Assembly (NCBI GenBank): GCA_003508835.1
Contig: PUFA01000165.1
Location: 248,001 to 312,000, forward strand
Length of the DNA: 64,000 nucleotides
DNA from: Eonycteris spelaea
Taxonomy: Eukaryota > Chordata > Mammalia > Chiroptera > Pteropodidae
Direction of reading: 5' to 3'
A program made the position numbers and the translations under genes. Within the stretch, counting starts at the first letter, position 1, and each line of letters starts with the position of its first letter. Below the pieces are notes generated by a model. That model did not search any database. It was not told the DNA's origin and saw only the letters and a program-made list of their open reading frames with translations. Positions 22,025 through 33,020 of this stretch are shown in pieces.

Positions 22025-22490
22025 CCACTATAGCTGAAGAACCTTAATTAAGGCTGCAACCTGAATTTCTCTGACTTAAAAATAATAGTAGAAAGCAGAC
22101 CATGACTTTGAGATACCCACACTACACAAACCCTGATGTTTCAAGAAGCCCTTTGGCTTGTGCTGAAATGGAAGTTAAAGAGACGATTGGGAATTGCCCC
22201 GTGCCTGTCCTTCTCCATTCAATTAACTTGACAAGTAAACATTTTTGAGACAGATGATTGTCATTTTCAATGCAGTTTTAAAATCCCTGGGGGCAGGAAG
22301 AATATTCAGGCTTACTTCAGGAAGTGTTGTCTTCACTTCAATTTGGACTTGATTTTAAGAGACCTCACTGGCTCAGCTCACGTAAATAAGCCTCCCCAAT
22401 GGAACAGGTATAATATAGGGCTTAAAATGTAGATTTGATGCAATAGCTTAAAACATATTTATAAGAGTACATATTTGTATTTTGTTTTAT
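22025..22490. other. Candidate conserved non-coding block
   Basis: No repeat similarity was recognised and the stretch has a dense set of transcription-factor-like words: ttaattaa at about 22046, a forkhead-like gtaaaca at about 22235, and gtaaata at about 22382. No frame is long. This is inference from texture only. Confidence 0.3.
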
Positions 22491-22494
22491 TCTT

Positions 22495-22712
22495 ATAGTG
22501 GTTCTCAATGGATGAAGGGACTTGACCCACGCAGGGGACTTTTGGCAATGTCTGGATACACTTTCGTTATGACTGGATAGTGGAGGCTGCTATTGGCTTC
22601 TAGTAGGTAGAGCCCAGGGATGCTGCTAAACATCCTGCTAAACGCTGAATAACTTCCACAGCAAAGCATGATCCAGCCCCAAAATGTCAGTGCTGAGGTT
22701 GAGAAACTGATC
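22495..22712 (+). mobile_element. hAT-Charlie MITE (MER3/MER20-type)
   Basis: Starts tagtggttctcaatggatga (22497), includes ggcaatgtctggatacactt (22543) and catcctgctaaacgctgaat, and ends gtgctgaggttgagaaactg (22691-22710). This is a common non-autonomous hAT family in mammals. Confidence 0.75.
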
Positions 22713-22859
22713 AGCAGTCACAATTCACTTTGGTATTTTCAAGGAAAGAAAATCACTAAGACTGGAACCCCAATTTGTAAAAATCTACCCTTAGGAAATA
22801 AAGTTTTGAGAGATGTCAACCGTATTTGTGATCATTGTAGAAGAACCAACTGAGCCCCA

Positions 22860-22975
22860 AATCAGGTGTCAATTGAATCTTAGGTAATTTTCACAATAAT
22901 CCCAACAAGCTGGAATTTTTATCCCCATTTTGTTGACAAGGGAACTGGGGCTCAGAGAAGTAATTAGGGAAGGGC
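22860..22975 (+). repeat. MIR fragment
   Basis: Sense core: tatccccattttgttgacaa (22920), gggaactggggctcagagaa (22940-22959). Confidence 0.75.
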
Positions 22976-23474
22976 TACCTGGAGGTGGAGTTCATCCAAA
23001 GATATCATCAGAGAGCCAGGCACAATGGGGTTTTCTTCAGCCTTGAGAGATCTTTTTTTCTCTTGGCACCCCACCAGCTTTGGTTACCCCACCAAGGGAG
23101 GGAGCATCCACTTCTTTGCCTCTGGCTCAGAAATTCCCCCTCCTTGCGTATGCTCAGAGTGGATCCTGTTTTCCTTACCTCCCAGCTACCCCATCTCTAC
23201 TTGAATGCATCATATTCACAACACCTGGATTTTTTTTTAAAGAACCCACCTTCTCCAGGGAGCTTCTGATAACTTCACCCAAGTTTCAGAGTTTGGGATG
23301 TGGCGGGTAAACCAGGTGATAGCAAACAGTGTATTAAATTCCCATGGCCACAGCGATTGACTTAGGATGTTCACATAACTCAATCTGAGCCAGTGGGAAG
23401 CTGTGAAATTCTGCCCAGTTGCTACTCAATTGCCCCCAGGGGACCCAGCCTAAGGATAAAGTACAAGAGGCTGC
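22976..23474. other. Unassigned sequence
   Basis: A frame at 22985-23269 (94 codons) has no domain signature. Text near 23341-23460 resembles a diverged repeat (cccatggccacagcgattga) that I cannot name. Confidence 0.4.
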
Positions 23475-23650
23475 CAGGTAAAACAGAGGAGGCCCAGCTT
23501 AATCTGAATTTCAGATAAACAATGTTTTTTAGTATAAGTATGTCTCAAATATTTACTGGGACATGGTTCTACTAAAAAAGTATTCTTGTTTATTTTCAAT
23601 TCAAATTCAACTGACATCCTGTATTTTTGCTAAATTTAGCGACCCATTAG
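23475..23650. mobile_element. Palindromic DNA-transposon MITE (MER53-like)
   Basis: The left arm (cagataaacaatg...ttttttagtataagtatgtc) is roughly the reverse complement of the right arm (gacatggttctactaaaaaa... ttgtttattttcaattc). The ends carry catcctgtatttttgctaaa-type text. Confidence 0.65.
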
Positions 23651-23889
23651 AGGAGGTTACAGAGAAGGTGGCTTCTGGTGACATCATCTGAGCCCAGAAT
23701 CAACTGTACTAAAGCCAAACTACCCATGGACTTGTAGCTGAATGATTGCTAAGGAACTTTCTGAACCTTCTCTAAGTCTTAGCCTTAGGAAGCTTCGAAA
23801 GAAAAGTTCCTAAGGGTGCGCTCCTACACTTCTGTCCTTCACAGTGCTCGGTGTCCAGGAACAATGAAGGCTTGTGGAAGAACAGGCTG

Positions 23890-24065
23890 TGTGCATAGCT
23901 CCTTTATAATAGCTATCCTTAGTTTTTTGAGCATCTACTGTGCTCCAGAAACTGTGCTGGAGCTTTAACTTAAATTGCTTCCCACCCTTCACACATATTT
24001 GAGTTAGGTAACATCCTAAGCATTTCACAGGTAAGAAAACAGAGGTATGGAAAGGTGCCATCCTT
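23890..24065 (+). repeat. MIR SINE
   Basis: Sense MIR: gagcatctactgtgctccag (23929), catttcacaggtaagaaaac (24021) and agaggtatggaaagg. Confidence 0.8.
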
Positions 24066-24639
24066 TACTTTAGAGTACAACTGAAAAAGGGAGAAAGGGA
24101 GAACTTGAAACAGGTCTGCAAAGTCTTTTCTGACTGCAAAGTCAGTTCTCGTTTCCTTACAGCCTGCCACTACTCAGCCCCTTGGAAGGAACCCAGTGTT
24201 ACTAATGATCCTGCCTTCCTCTCTCAGCCCCCAAGAATCCCCACTAGCTGTCTACCTCCTGCTTAAAACAAGCCACGGAACATCTGAGAACCTTAGGAGG
24301 TCATTTCTTTGACAACCTTCACTTTCAAAGCTCATAGAAATTCTTGCCCCAACTGCTGTGATGTGAGCAGCCCAGGTACACAGACCTCCGGAGGCCAGAC
24401 GGGGCTGGCAACATCTGCTTCCAATTACCCCAGGGAGGGACTTCATCACCAGCCACTGGTAACAGGAATCCCTGGCCTCTGATTTATGGTCTATTTGGAA
24501 TGAAGCCTCAGGAGCAATTACTTGTTGGATGGAGCCAAGCAAAGTCTGAGAGCTTGCAAGGCCGAAAGCAGACTCTGACTAGCTATGCTCACTCCCTAGG
24601 CAGATGAGCATCATCTAGTGAGGGCCTTATGATTTATTT
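24066..24639. other. Unassigned unique sequence
   Basis: Contains a 96-codon minus-strand frame (24542-24252) with no recognised motif. No named repeat. Confidence 0.45.
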
Positions 24640-24880
24640 AAATGACCAAACTTTATGGAACTGCCTATGTGCCAGGCACTATTCCAGCACTTCATGAATA
24701 TTCACTCTGTTAAGCTTCCTATGAGGGAGGGAGATGCTACTATACCCCATTTCACAGTTGAAGGAGTGAAGCCCCCAAAGATTACATCACTTGTGGCAGT
24801 CACATAGCTAAGAACATAGACTCAGCCTGGATTTGAATCCAGGCAACAGGATCCATGCTCTTCACTGTTATGCCTTGCAA
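24640..24880 (+). repeat. MIR SINE, near complete
   Basis: Sense MIR: ctatgtgccaggcactattc (24665), ccccatttcacagttgaagg (24745), tggatttgaatccaggcaac (24827). Confidence 0.85.
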
Positions 24881-24934
24881 ATGAATAATCTATAAAACAC
24901 ATAAATAGGACCAGATTCCCTACTCAGAACGCAA

Positions 24935-25935
24935 AATTGCTTCCATTCACAGAATAAAACCCAAAGTCGTGTGAAGCTGTAAGGACTTTTGTGACCTGCC
25001 CTAGATTCTCTTTCTTTACCCTGCTCATCCTGCTCTAGTCATCCTGCCCCTTCTTGTTTCTCTTTATTTGTTTGCTTTTTTAAAAAACAGCTTTATTGAG
25101 ATATGATTAACATATCATAAAACATCACATTTAAAATGTATAGTTTAATTGTTTTTAGTTTTTTTTCCACTTCTGCAACTCTCAGCACAATCTAATTGTA
25201 GAGCATTTTCATCATCCCCAAGAGAAACTTCATCCTCATTCTCCCTTCTAGGCAAGCACTGAGCTACCTTCTGTCTCTCTAGATTTGCCGACCCTGGGCA
25301 TTTCATATAAACAGAATTCTATAAGTGGGCTTTTGTGACTGGCTTCTTTTACTTAGCATCGTGTTTCCAGGTTCATCTATGTGGTATGAATCAGTACTTC
25401 ATTTCTTTTTGTGGCCAATAGTATTCTTTTGTATGGATATACCACAGTTTATATATCCATTCATCACTTGGCAGACGTCGGATTGTTTCTACTTTTTGGC
25501 TTTAAATAGTGCCACTGTGAGCATTTGTGTAGATTGTGTGGACCCTTCTGGTTTCAGAACATACTAAGCATGCTCCCCGGGCAGAGCCTTGGCCCTCACC
25601 ATTCTGTCTCCCTAGAGTGCCTCTCCCATGGACCTTCCTGTGTGGCTCAGCATCTCACTTCACATCTCTGCCCACATTTCACCTCCTCAGAGATACCCTT
25701 TCTGACCACCCTCTCTGCTCATCATTTCCCCTCTCTTACTTTTCTTTAATTCTCTGTACTGACCTTGCACTACTGAAAATTACTTTATGTATTTATTTGA
25801 GTACTTGATTTCTCTCTGTCCGCCCACTTGATGGAAGCTCCATGTAGATAGGGGCCTTGTTGGCTTTATCGCTGCTGGTCCCTCAGTGCCTGGCACAAAG
25901 ATGGTGCTTAATCAGAGCAATGAAGACTCAGTGAA
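24935..25935 (+). mobile_element. L2 LINE interrupted by L1
   Basis: L2 text runs from cagaataaaacccaaagtcg (24950) to the codes around 25060, then resumes near 25543 (gtttcagaacatactaagc) and continues to the L2 end (cagtgcctggcacaaagatg, 25886). The middle 25074-25540 is an antisense L1 fragment. Confidence 0.8.
25074..25540 (-). mobile_element. L1M 3'-end fragment nested in L2
   Basis: Starts with T-rich tail and acagctttattgagatatga (25087), the antisense 3'UTR start of old L1s, then tttgtatggatataccacag (25428). 5' truncated. No clear target-site duplication. Confidence 0.8.
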
Positions 25936-26174
25936 TGAGATGAAGCACCAGTGATGTGATCCAACCAGGACAAGACTTACAAGAGGTAAGTAAGATGGGC
26001 CCAGTTACTCTGATTGGTAACCAGTACTTCTCTGATTATTGCTATACTAGCAATGTTTCAACTTAGCCTTTCTAATTCCCCAACAAGAGAATGAAGGAGA
26101 CAGAGGAGTAAACCAGTAAATCAGCAGGGTGCTGTGTTCAAAGCAAGAGTAGGTTACCTTTTGAGAATGGGCAT

Positions 26175-26300
26175 TTTTGCTGGAAATGTGGTTGTTACTA
26201 CATATGAGCTCTGTGACTGGGCTATTAATTTAATTTTCTGTGCCTCAGTTTTCTAAGCTGTCAAATGGAAGCAATAATGGTATGTTCTATACCAAATGGT
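26175..26300 (-). repeat. MIR fragment
   Basis: Antisense MIR core: gtgcctcagttttctaagct (26241), gtcaaatggaagcaataatg. Confidence 0.7.
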
Positions 26301-26307
26301 TGTAAGA

Positions 26308-26745
26308 GTTGTTCAGAGAAAAAGAACCAATAGAAGGGAAAAACTGCATATGATTTATTATAAAGAATTGGCTCACGTGATTATGGAGGCTGAGAAGTCC
26401 TATAATCTGCTGTCTGAAAGCTAGAGACCCAAGAAAGCCAGTGGTGTTCTAAGAACTGGTGGGCCGATGGTATAAGCCCCAGTTGAGGACTGAAAACCAA
26501 TGTCTGAGCTCAGCAGTCAGGCAGAGAGAACAAATTTCCCCCTTACTCAGCCTTTTAGTTCTATTCAAGCCTTCAAGGGGTGGGATGAGGCTTACCCTCA
26601 CTTGGGAAGACCATCTGCTGTACTCAGCCTACCCATTTAAATGTTAATCTCCTCTGGAAACACCTTTACAGACACACCCAGAAATAACATTTAATCTGGG
26701 CACCCCAGATCCAAGTCAAGTTGACACATAAAATTAACCATCACA
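26308..26745 (-). mobile_element. ERVL-class solo LTR (MLT2-like)
   Basis: On the minus strand it begins tgtgatggttaattttatgt and ends with a ctgttt/ctctgaac-like terminus near 26308. Internal blocks include gaattggctcacgtgattat (26366) and taaatgttaatctcctctgg (26638). No viral coding sequence remains. The family name is from memory. Confidence 0.7.
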
Positions 26746-26864
26746 AGGGTAAATTGAGATAATGTGGGTAAACTGCTCAAACTTTCGTTGTCTATTTTTT
26801 ATGTGGATAAATGTAGTGATCAGGAGAGCAGAGGATGTCCTCAGCATGTCTGAAAGCCACAAGG

Positions 26865-27040
26865 GTTCACCACACAAGCTATACATTTGCCATCTCTTCT
26901 GACCTTCATGGTAACTTTATGGGGTAGGCCACCAACCCACTTGGGAAAACGAGTCACACTAAGCAGTTAAGAAACTTGCTCAAGGTTGCCAAGCCAGAAA
27001 GGAGCAGTGCTGGGACTTGCACCCAGGCTGTCTGGTGGTA
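26865..27040 (+). repeat. MIR SINE
   Basis: Sense MIR: ttcatggtaactttatgggg (26905), ttgctcaaggttgccaagcc (26973), ggacttgcacccaggctgtc (27013). Confidence 0.75.
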
Positions 27041-27264
27041 GTAGGAGTTATTGAGGATTTCCTGGGGGAGGTGGCATCTAAACTGGAGCAAATAGGAGGT
27101 AGCTTAGGGAACATGACCCATGACATCCCTCCTCCTTCCTCAGCTCCAGGTCAGGGCTCCTGGCAGCCATTCTACCCTCTTTGGCCTCCCTACTGGAAAG
27201 TCTGACATTTGAGGGGGAGATTGTTGGAAGAAGAGGCAACAGGACATGGAGATTAAGCTAGGAG

Positions 27265-27480
27265 CTCAGGGCAGACCTGTCACCTAGTATTCAAATCCCC
27301 TGGCATCCAGAACTGGGTGTCCTGGGCAACATACTAAGACTCTTTGAGCCTCAAGGTCCTTATCTATAAATAGGGATGGTGGTGACAGTACTGCTGGCAC
27401 AGGAGTGTCATGAGAATTGAGTGTGTGGCACAGGTCAGTGGTAGAACAGTGTCAGCTGTCAGTGTTGGCCAATCTTTCTC
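27265..27480 (-). repeat. MIR SINE
   Basis: Antisense MIR: actgggtgtcctgggcaaca (27312), tgagcctcaaggtccttatc (27345), gtcatgagaattgagtgtgt. Confidence 0.7.
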
Positions 27481-27484
27481 TATC

Positions 27485-28035
27485 TTAACAGTACTGTTAA
27501 CTCCAGCATCTTCCCACAGCAATAGCAAAATAGACAACTGTTTTTAAAATCCAAGGCTGCTCAATGAGCTGGAGTAGAGATTGAGACAATGGAGTCTCAG
27601 GCAACTCTGATCCCACTTCGTGGTCCTGGGAAAGTGAACCATGTCTGCCAAGCCTTGGTGAGCCCGCTGAGGCAAGGAAAATGAGATAAAGGAGGCGCAG
27701 CCCTCGCTTCTTCCTGTCTCTCCAGATTCCTAAGACTATTCTGCAGCCTCCTCCTGCAGCCTCATCCTCTCCCAGGGCTTAACTGGCCTGCTGCAACCAC
27801 ATGGCACTTAACCTTCCCCCATCTGCCCTCCAGGGAAAGAACAAATGCTAATCCCAGCTGCTTGGTGCCCAGTCAGGGAAGTGTTCAAGTATATAGGGAG
27901 CAGGAGCCAGCTCACCTGGCCTTAGAGGTAGCACAGCCCAGCTCCAGACCTGGAGTCCTGCCTTGGTCCAGGGCAGTGTGGGAAAAGCCCTGCCAGCCAG
28001 CAAGTCACCTTCCTCTTCACCCCATCTGTGTCCCT
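27485..28035. other. Unassigned sequence
   Basis: GC-richer at 27660-28010, with overlapping frames on both strands (27862-28065 plus, 28075-27848 minus) and no domain signature. No exon called. Confidence 0.45.
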
Positions 28036-28039
28036 CTGG

Positions 28040-28560
28040 CCTATTACTGTCCAATGGAAATATAATTTTAGCCACCTATTTAGTAATAAATATTTAGTAG
28101 CAACATTATTTTAAAAAGGTGAAATTTTAATAACACGCTTTATTTAACCTACTATATCCCAAATGTGATCTTTTCAATATATAATAAGCCATATACACAA
28201 TTATTAATGAGATAGTTTTTACATTCATTTACACCTACTAAACCTTCCAAATGCAGTGTGCATTTTACACCTTTACAGCCTGTCTCAATTTGGATACTAA
28301 ATTTTCATGCGAATACTTGTTCTGTATTTAGACTTCATAAAGTTTATAATTGAAAAAGTAATCCACCTACCCAAGTTGTTCAAGACTCATAGAAAAGTGT
28401 CCATTTTTTAAATTTAAATTTAAGTTAATTAGAATTAAATAACAGGAACAATTAAGCTCACCCATTACACTGGCTGCATTGCAAAGGGTCTGGTGTCGCC
28501 ATATTGGTCACTATATTGGGTGGCACATGGTAGTCACTATACTGGACTGCACAATCCTGG
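28040..28560. mobile_element. MER1-like hAT-Charlie element
   Basis: Starts attactgtccaatggaaata (28042) and ends near 28535 with actatactggactgcacaat, an imperfect inverted repeat. The body has ttattaatgagatagttttt (28201) and tgtgcattttacacctttac (28257), characteristic of MER1. It is much longer than the copy at 2528. Confidence 0.75.
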
Positions 28561-28824
28561 CCTTCACATTGAGCTCCCACTGTTGCTCCTCAACTGGCTT
28601 CCTCAGGAAAGGTGTGTGAAGCAGTAGAGCTAGAAGAGTGGGAACTCTGCCTCCAATTTGCTGTGTGACCTTGGCCTCTCTACTTTTTTTCTTCCTTCAA
28701 ACCCTTTCATTCAAGGAAACTCAGAGCCTTACAACGCACTATGCCTTTTTTGCAGGCTTTGGGAGTGTGCTGGGAAGAGCACACAGTTCTCCTCTCACAA
28801 AGCTTCCCTTGGAAGCTCTGGTAA

Positions 28825-29055
28825 TAATACAATAGCTAACACTGATTGGACCCTTAACTATATGCCAGGTGCTGTGGAAAGCCCTCGACATTTGTCATCT
28901 CCTCTGACCATGATAACTTTACAAGGTAGGCACTAGCACCAATGTTTTACTTGGGAAAACTGAGCCACCGAGAATAGCTAACAAACTTATCCAAGGTTGC
29001 CCAGCCAGGAAGTGCTGGGATCTGCACCGCAGGCTGGCTGTAGTGGGAGTGCTTT
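28825..29055 (+). repeat. MIR SINE
   Basis: Sense MIR: taactatatgccaggtgctg (28855), cttgggaaaactgagccacc (28951), aaggttgcccagccaggaag (28993). Confidence 0.8.
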
Positions 29056-29059
29056 CATT

Positions 29060-29535
29060 ACTCTGCCTCTAATGAATACAGAGCGACAAAGATGAGTCTG
29101 GGAAGAGAACAAAGCAGAAAAAGTTGGTGGCTGTTATTTAGATCAAGGGGATAGAGACCACACTGTCCTCTAGGCTGACCTGACACTCGCCAACATCCAC
29201 TGTAGCTTTATCAAGAGCCCATCACGTGCCTGCCTTTGTGCGGCTGAAGGAGGCCCCAAGGTAGAGTGTGATCAGCTAGATTTGCCCTACAACAAGGAGG
29301 GGTTGGGCACCTAAGCTGCCAAGCACAATCTGGCTCTGCCAGACAGGTGTGTCATATGGGCTGGAATCCAGTGGCCAACAGCTAGCTACCAGGTTGAGCC
29401 AGGCTTGTGCCAGGGACCATAGTCCCAGAGGAGCGGACAAAGCCCAGCATGTACTGAGCACATATTTTCTTTCCTCATGTCCTTCTTTTCCTCTTTTCAG
29501 CCTTCCCTCCCTTCTTTATCTCTCTCCCTCCTCAC
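29060..29535. other. Unassigned sequence
   Basis: Short frames on both strands overlap (29349-29669 plus, 29461-29276 minus). No repeat recognised. Confidence 0.4.
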
Positions 29536-29539
29536 TCCT

Positions 29540-29665
29540 TACTTCTTATCCATTCACCCACCCAGTACTTACTGAGAAACTACTATGTGCCAGACACTGT
29601 GTTAATGTTTGGGGACTAAGATACTCCTGTCTTCAAGGAACATTATGGAAGATTTGGTGGTACCA
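29540..29665 (-). mobile_element. L2 3'-terminal fragment
   Basis: Antisense L2 end: gtacttactgagaaactact (29566) then atgtgccagacactgtgtta (29585). Confidence 0.65.
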
Positions 29666-29680
29666 ATAAATAAATTGCAA

Positions 29681-29722
29681 TATCATCTTAGAAAAGAGAC
29701 GTATCATCTTAGAAAAGAGATG
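29681..29722. repeat. 21-bp tandem duplication
   Basis: tatcatcttagaaaagaga occurs at 29681 and again at 29702, head to tail with a 2-base spacer, so the period is 21. Confidence 0.9.
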
Positions 29723-30345
29723 TTCTTCAAGAATAACACTGAAATGACTTTTGGGAATTAGATTTTATTTGTACATGGAAAGATACTCTAAAAGCCAAAC
29801 GACAGGTTGGAAAACTCTTAGCACCCTCTGGGATGCACAAGGAACCCACATCTGTGCATAGAACACTGTTCAGGGCCTGGCTCTGAGTGCCACTCCTTTA
29901 TAACAGGGTCTGCTCTTATTTCTTTCTTCTTTTTCTTTTTCTTTTCTCACCTTCTATTCTACACAAAATAAAGTGCCCTGTGAGTAGTTCAGGGCATTAA
30001 CTTTTGACTTGGTAATTATGAAATGAGGTCAGTATAGACAAAAATGTCCTATTATCAATTCACTCATCCATTCATTGTTTCCAGCCCCGAAAAGACAGAT
30101 TCTTGACCTCAGGGATTTTGAGTCCAGTGTGGGTGACAGGACACTAAGCAAAGGCTCTTTGGGATGATAAATATGAAGAGGTGGAATATGCGTTGAGGAA
30201 CCTCATGGGCTATAGAAATAGGAAGGGACAATGAGAAGAGTGATAACAAAGGAGACCCCAAAACATGGGGAGCAGTTAGCTTAGTATAAAGAGAGGGGGA
30301 AATTGTTCCAGGCCAAGGGAACTGCTTGGGAAAGTTTAGACTTTG

Positions 30346-30378
30346 ACACACACACACACACACACGCACACACACACA
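30346..30378. repeat. (CA)n microsatellite
   Basis: About 16 CA units with one G interruption near 30366, inside the L2-type element. Confidence 0.95.
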
Positions 30379-30423
30379 AAGTAGTTCCATCTTGCAGGAA
30401 TCCTAATCTGGGAATCCCAAAAG

Positions 30424-30479
30424 ATGGTGGTGGAGAGATAAATAGGTCCAAATGGTGGTGGAGAGATAAATAGGTCCAA
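30424..30479. repeat. 28-bp tandem duplication
   Basis: Two copies of atggtggtggagagataa..., units 30424-30451 and 30452-30479, essentially identical. Contained in the L2-type element. Confidence 0.93.
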
Positions 30480-30538
30480 TAGGTGTAATAAGCTATGTTA
30501 GGGAGTTTGGACAGTATCCAAAGATCAAGGAGAAAATT

Positions 30539-31052
30539 GTATAGCAGTGCCTCAAAAAATTAAAAATAGAACTACCATAAAACCTAGCAATTATACTGAA
30601 TATTTATCTGAAAAAAAGATCCAAAACACTAATTCAAAAAGATATATTCACCCCTATGTTCATTGCAGCATTATTTACAATAGCCAAGATATGGAAACAA
30701 CTTAAGTGTCCATCAATAGATGAATGGGTAAAAACAGAAACAAACTCATAGACACAGAGAACAAATTGATGATCCCCAGGTGGGTAGGGGGTTGAGAGGA
30801 TGGGTGCAAAATGTGAAGGGATTAAGAAGTACAAATTGCCAGTTATGAAAATAGTCACGGGGATGTAAAGTACAGCATAGCGAGTATAATCAATAATATC
30901 ATAATAACTATGCATGGTGTCAGATGGATACTAGACTTATTGGAGTGATCACTATGAAAGTTAGTAATTAGAAATGTCTAATTACTATGTTGTATACCTG
31001 AAACTAATATAATAGTGTATGTCAACTGTAACTAAAATTTTTTTTAAAAATT
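30539..31052 (+). mobile_element. 5'-truncated L1 with internal deletion
   Basis: Sense L1 3' end: tcaaaaaattaaaaatagaa (30553), gtccatcaatagatgaatgg (30709), then a jump to aaacagaaacaaactcatag (30731), and the end tgtatacctgaaactaatat (30990) plus A-rich tail. About 150 bp of expected L1 text between the last two blocks is missing. Confidence 0.85.
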
Positions 31053-31744
31053 AATGTGAAGCCTTTGAAGAATTACAAGCCAGAGAGTAAATGTTTCAAT
31101 TTTGTGTTTTAGGAAATTACATGGCTGCATCCTAAATAACAGGAGTGGGGAAACCTGGAGCCAGAGACACCAGTTAAGGGAATGTAGCCAAAACCCAGAG
31201 AAGAACCAGTCGTAGCTTAAAATAAGGAAATGGCAGTGGGGATGGAGAGAAATGAATTGAGGTCAAGGTCAAGGTAAAGGTGAATAGTCATAGAGACATC
31301 TTACTGGGAAGAGGGAGGAATCAAGGATGATCCCAGCTTCATGGCTTGATAGCTCATAGGGGCTGGTCGGGCTGTTAGGGATTGGGGACACTGGATGGGA
31401 AACTGTTTGGGAAGAGGAAGGTTAGATGTCCAGGCTCTGGTTGGATGATGAGTTTGAGGTTTTTGTCAATCTTGCAGTGGAGGTTTTCACAAGGCAGTAC
31501 CATAAATTGGAAGCTGAGGTGAAGGTATAGGCTGTTGATCTAGAAATGGGAGGCACAGACAGACAGACAAGACTGGAAGCCAGAGAATAGCTGTAGCAGC
31601 TCAGGGAGATTGTATTGTTCAAGGAGAAAAAGGACTGAATATTTGACATTAAGTTGTGTGTTTGGATCCAGAGCCAGGAGACTCTGGCTGCTGAATCTGT
31701 CACTTGTTGACTGGGTGAGTTTGGGTCGATCACTTTAACCACCT

Positions 31745-32815
31745 TTCTCTCTATCCCTCCCTCACATGGGACTTGGATAAAATGAGTGATCTACTGTCCC
31801 ATAGAGCCCTCAGGGTTTCTGGGAATTCCTTCAGTGGCATGGCAATGGCTCAGGTGGCATTGAGAGGCTGTGGATTTTCACCTCTTCTTCAAGCACAGTA
31901 GTTACACTTGAATTTGTCTTGTAAGTTAACCTCTGATTAAGTTTTGATTTGAAGAAAGACCTCCATGACTCAAAAGAGGTCAATGAAGAGATGACCTCTC
32001 ATGTTCCATCAGGCAGAAAATAGAGCCACACCCAGTGGGGAATTTCCCTGATGCTAAAAAGAGTGATTTTCCATAAATTAGAAGAAATTAACAACAACTA
32101 TAGGCTTTACAACACTGTTCATGCACGCTCAGAATCACGGGACATTCAAGATCGCTGTATCCAGGGTGTACCACCAGTGGACTTCTTTGAAGGATGCCCA
32201 TCACCAACTCAAGTAGTCCAGGGATGACAAACAAGATTCAGCTCTAGTGACACCTGAGTTGATGGGAAGGTTGCCTAGAGCTGCACTGAGCAGGATTCTG
32301 AGGCTGCATCTCAGTGAGGATAAAGTGCTATTATTGATTGGCAGTGTCTGCTCTGGGTGGCAGATTAGACGTACTGTTGTGTATGCAATGTATCTTCTGG
32401 CTTTGATCTAATTTTTGTCCTTAACAAGGATGTGGACTCTTGATCCCTTTCATAGCCCCTGGCTGCTCTATTGTGCTTTCTCTTCTTTCTCCTTTTCTTG
32501 CTATTGAGTACTTCAAAAGTTCATCCTGGCCCACTTCCCAGTGGACCAGTCATTTCAGGAAACAAATGGGCTGCTCTCTGGAGAAAGCCACAGAACTCAA
32601 TGGTTAGTCATGCCGACCAGGGGCAGTAGGTGGGCTCGTGGCCAGGGAAGCACAGTGCTTCTTTGATGAGACCCAGGGCATGGGCCTTGTTTCCAAAGGT
32701 ATTAAAGGCCACGTTTAGGAGGCTCTGGATACCACCTTCAGTCCTGCCTGCTGTTTTGTAATGGAGTGCTGGCACTAGGGTGGGGTGGTGGAAGGGGTTA
32801 AAAAAAGTGTATTTC
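31745..32815. other. Unassigned unique sequence
   Basis: No repeat or exon recognised. The stretch 31900-32110 (tttgatttgaagaaagacct) has the look of old unique sequence and no frame of note. Confidence 0.45.
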
Positions 32816-32859
32816 GTCTCAGGAAATTAAAAACCTGCCATAATCTTTAATGTTTAAAA

Positions 32860-33020
32860 ATCTTCATTACATAAGTAAACCATGTTGTTTTTTTTTTTTT
32901 TTTTATAGAAAGGTTGTAGAACATGGATAAACAAAATGAAGGGAATAAAAACCTCCTACCATCCCAACATCTAGAGAAAAGCACGATTTCCAAAGGTTGG
33001 TGGGTATCTTTTTAGATCTT
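32860..33020 (-). mobile_element. Old L1M-type fragment
   Basis: agaacatggataaacaaaat (32919) and taaaaacctcctaccatccc (32946) with aacatctagagaaaagcac match antisense L1M text also seen near 63040. A 20-T run lies at 32886-32905. Confidence 0.5.

Larger units (their letters stand above)
30050..31740 (-). mobile_element. L2-type LINE interrupted by L1
   Basis: Antisense L2-like text is seen at 30050-30535 and again from about 31053 to 31740. It includes tggacagtatccaaagatca (30508), tgtgaagcctttgaagaatt (31055) and aggaatcaaggatgatccca (31316). The two halves join in consensus order across the L1 fragment. The L2 name is from memory and the copy is very diverged. Confidence 0.6.
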
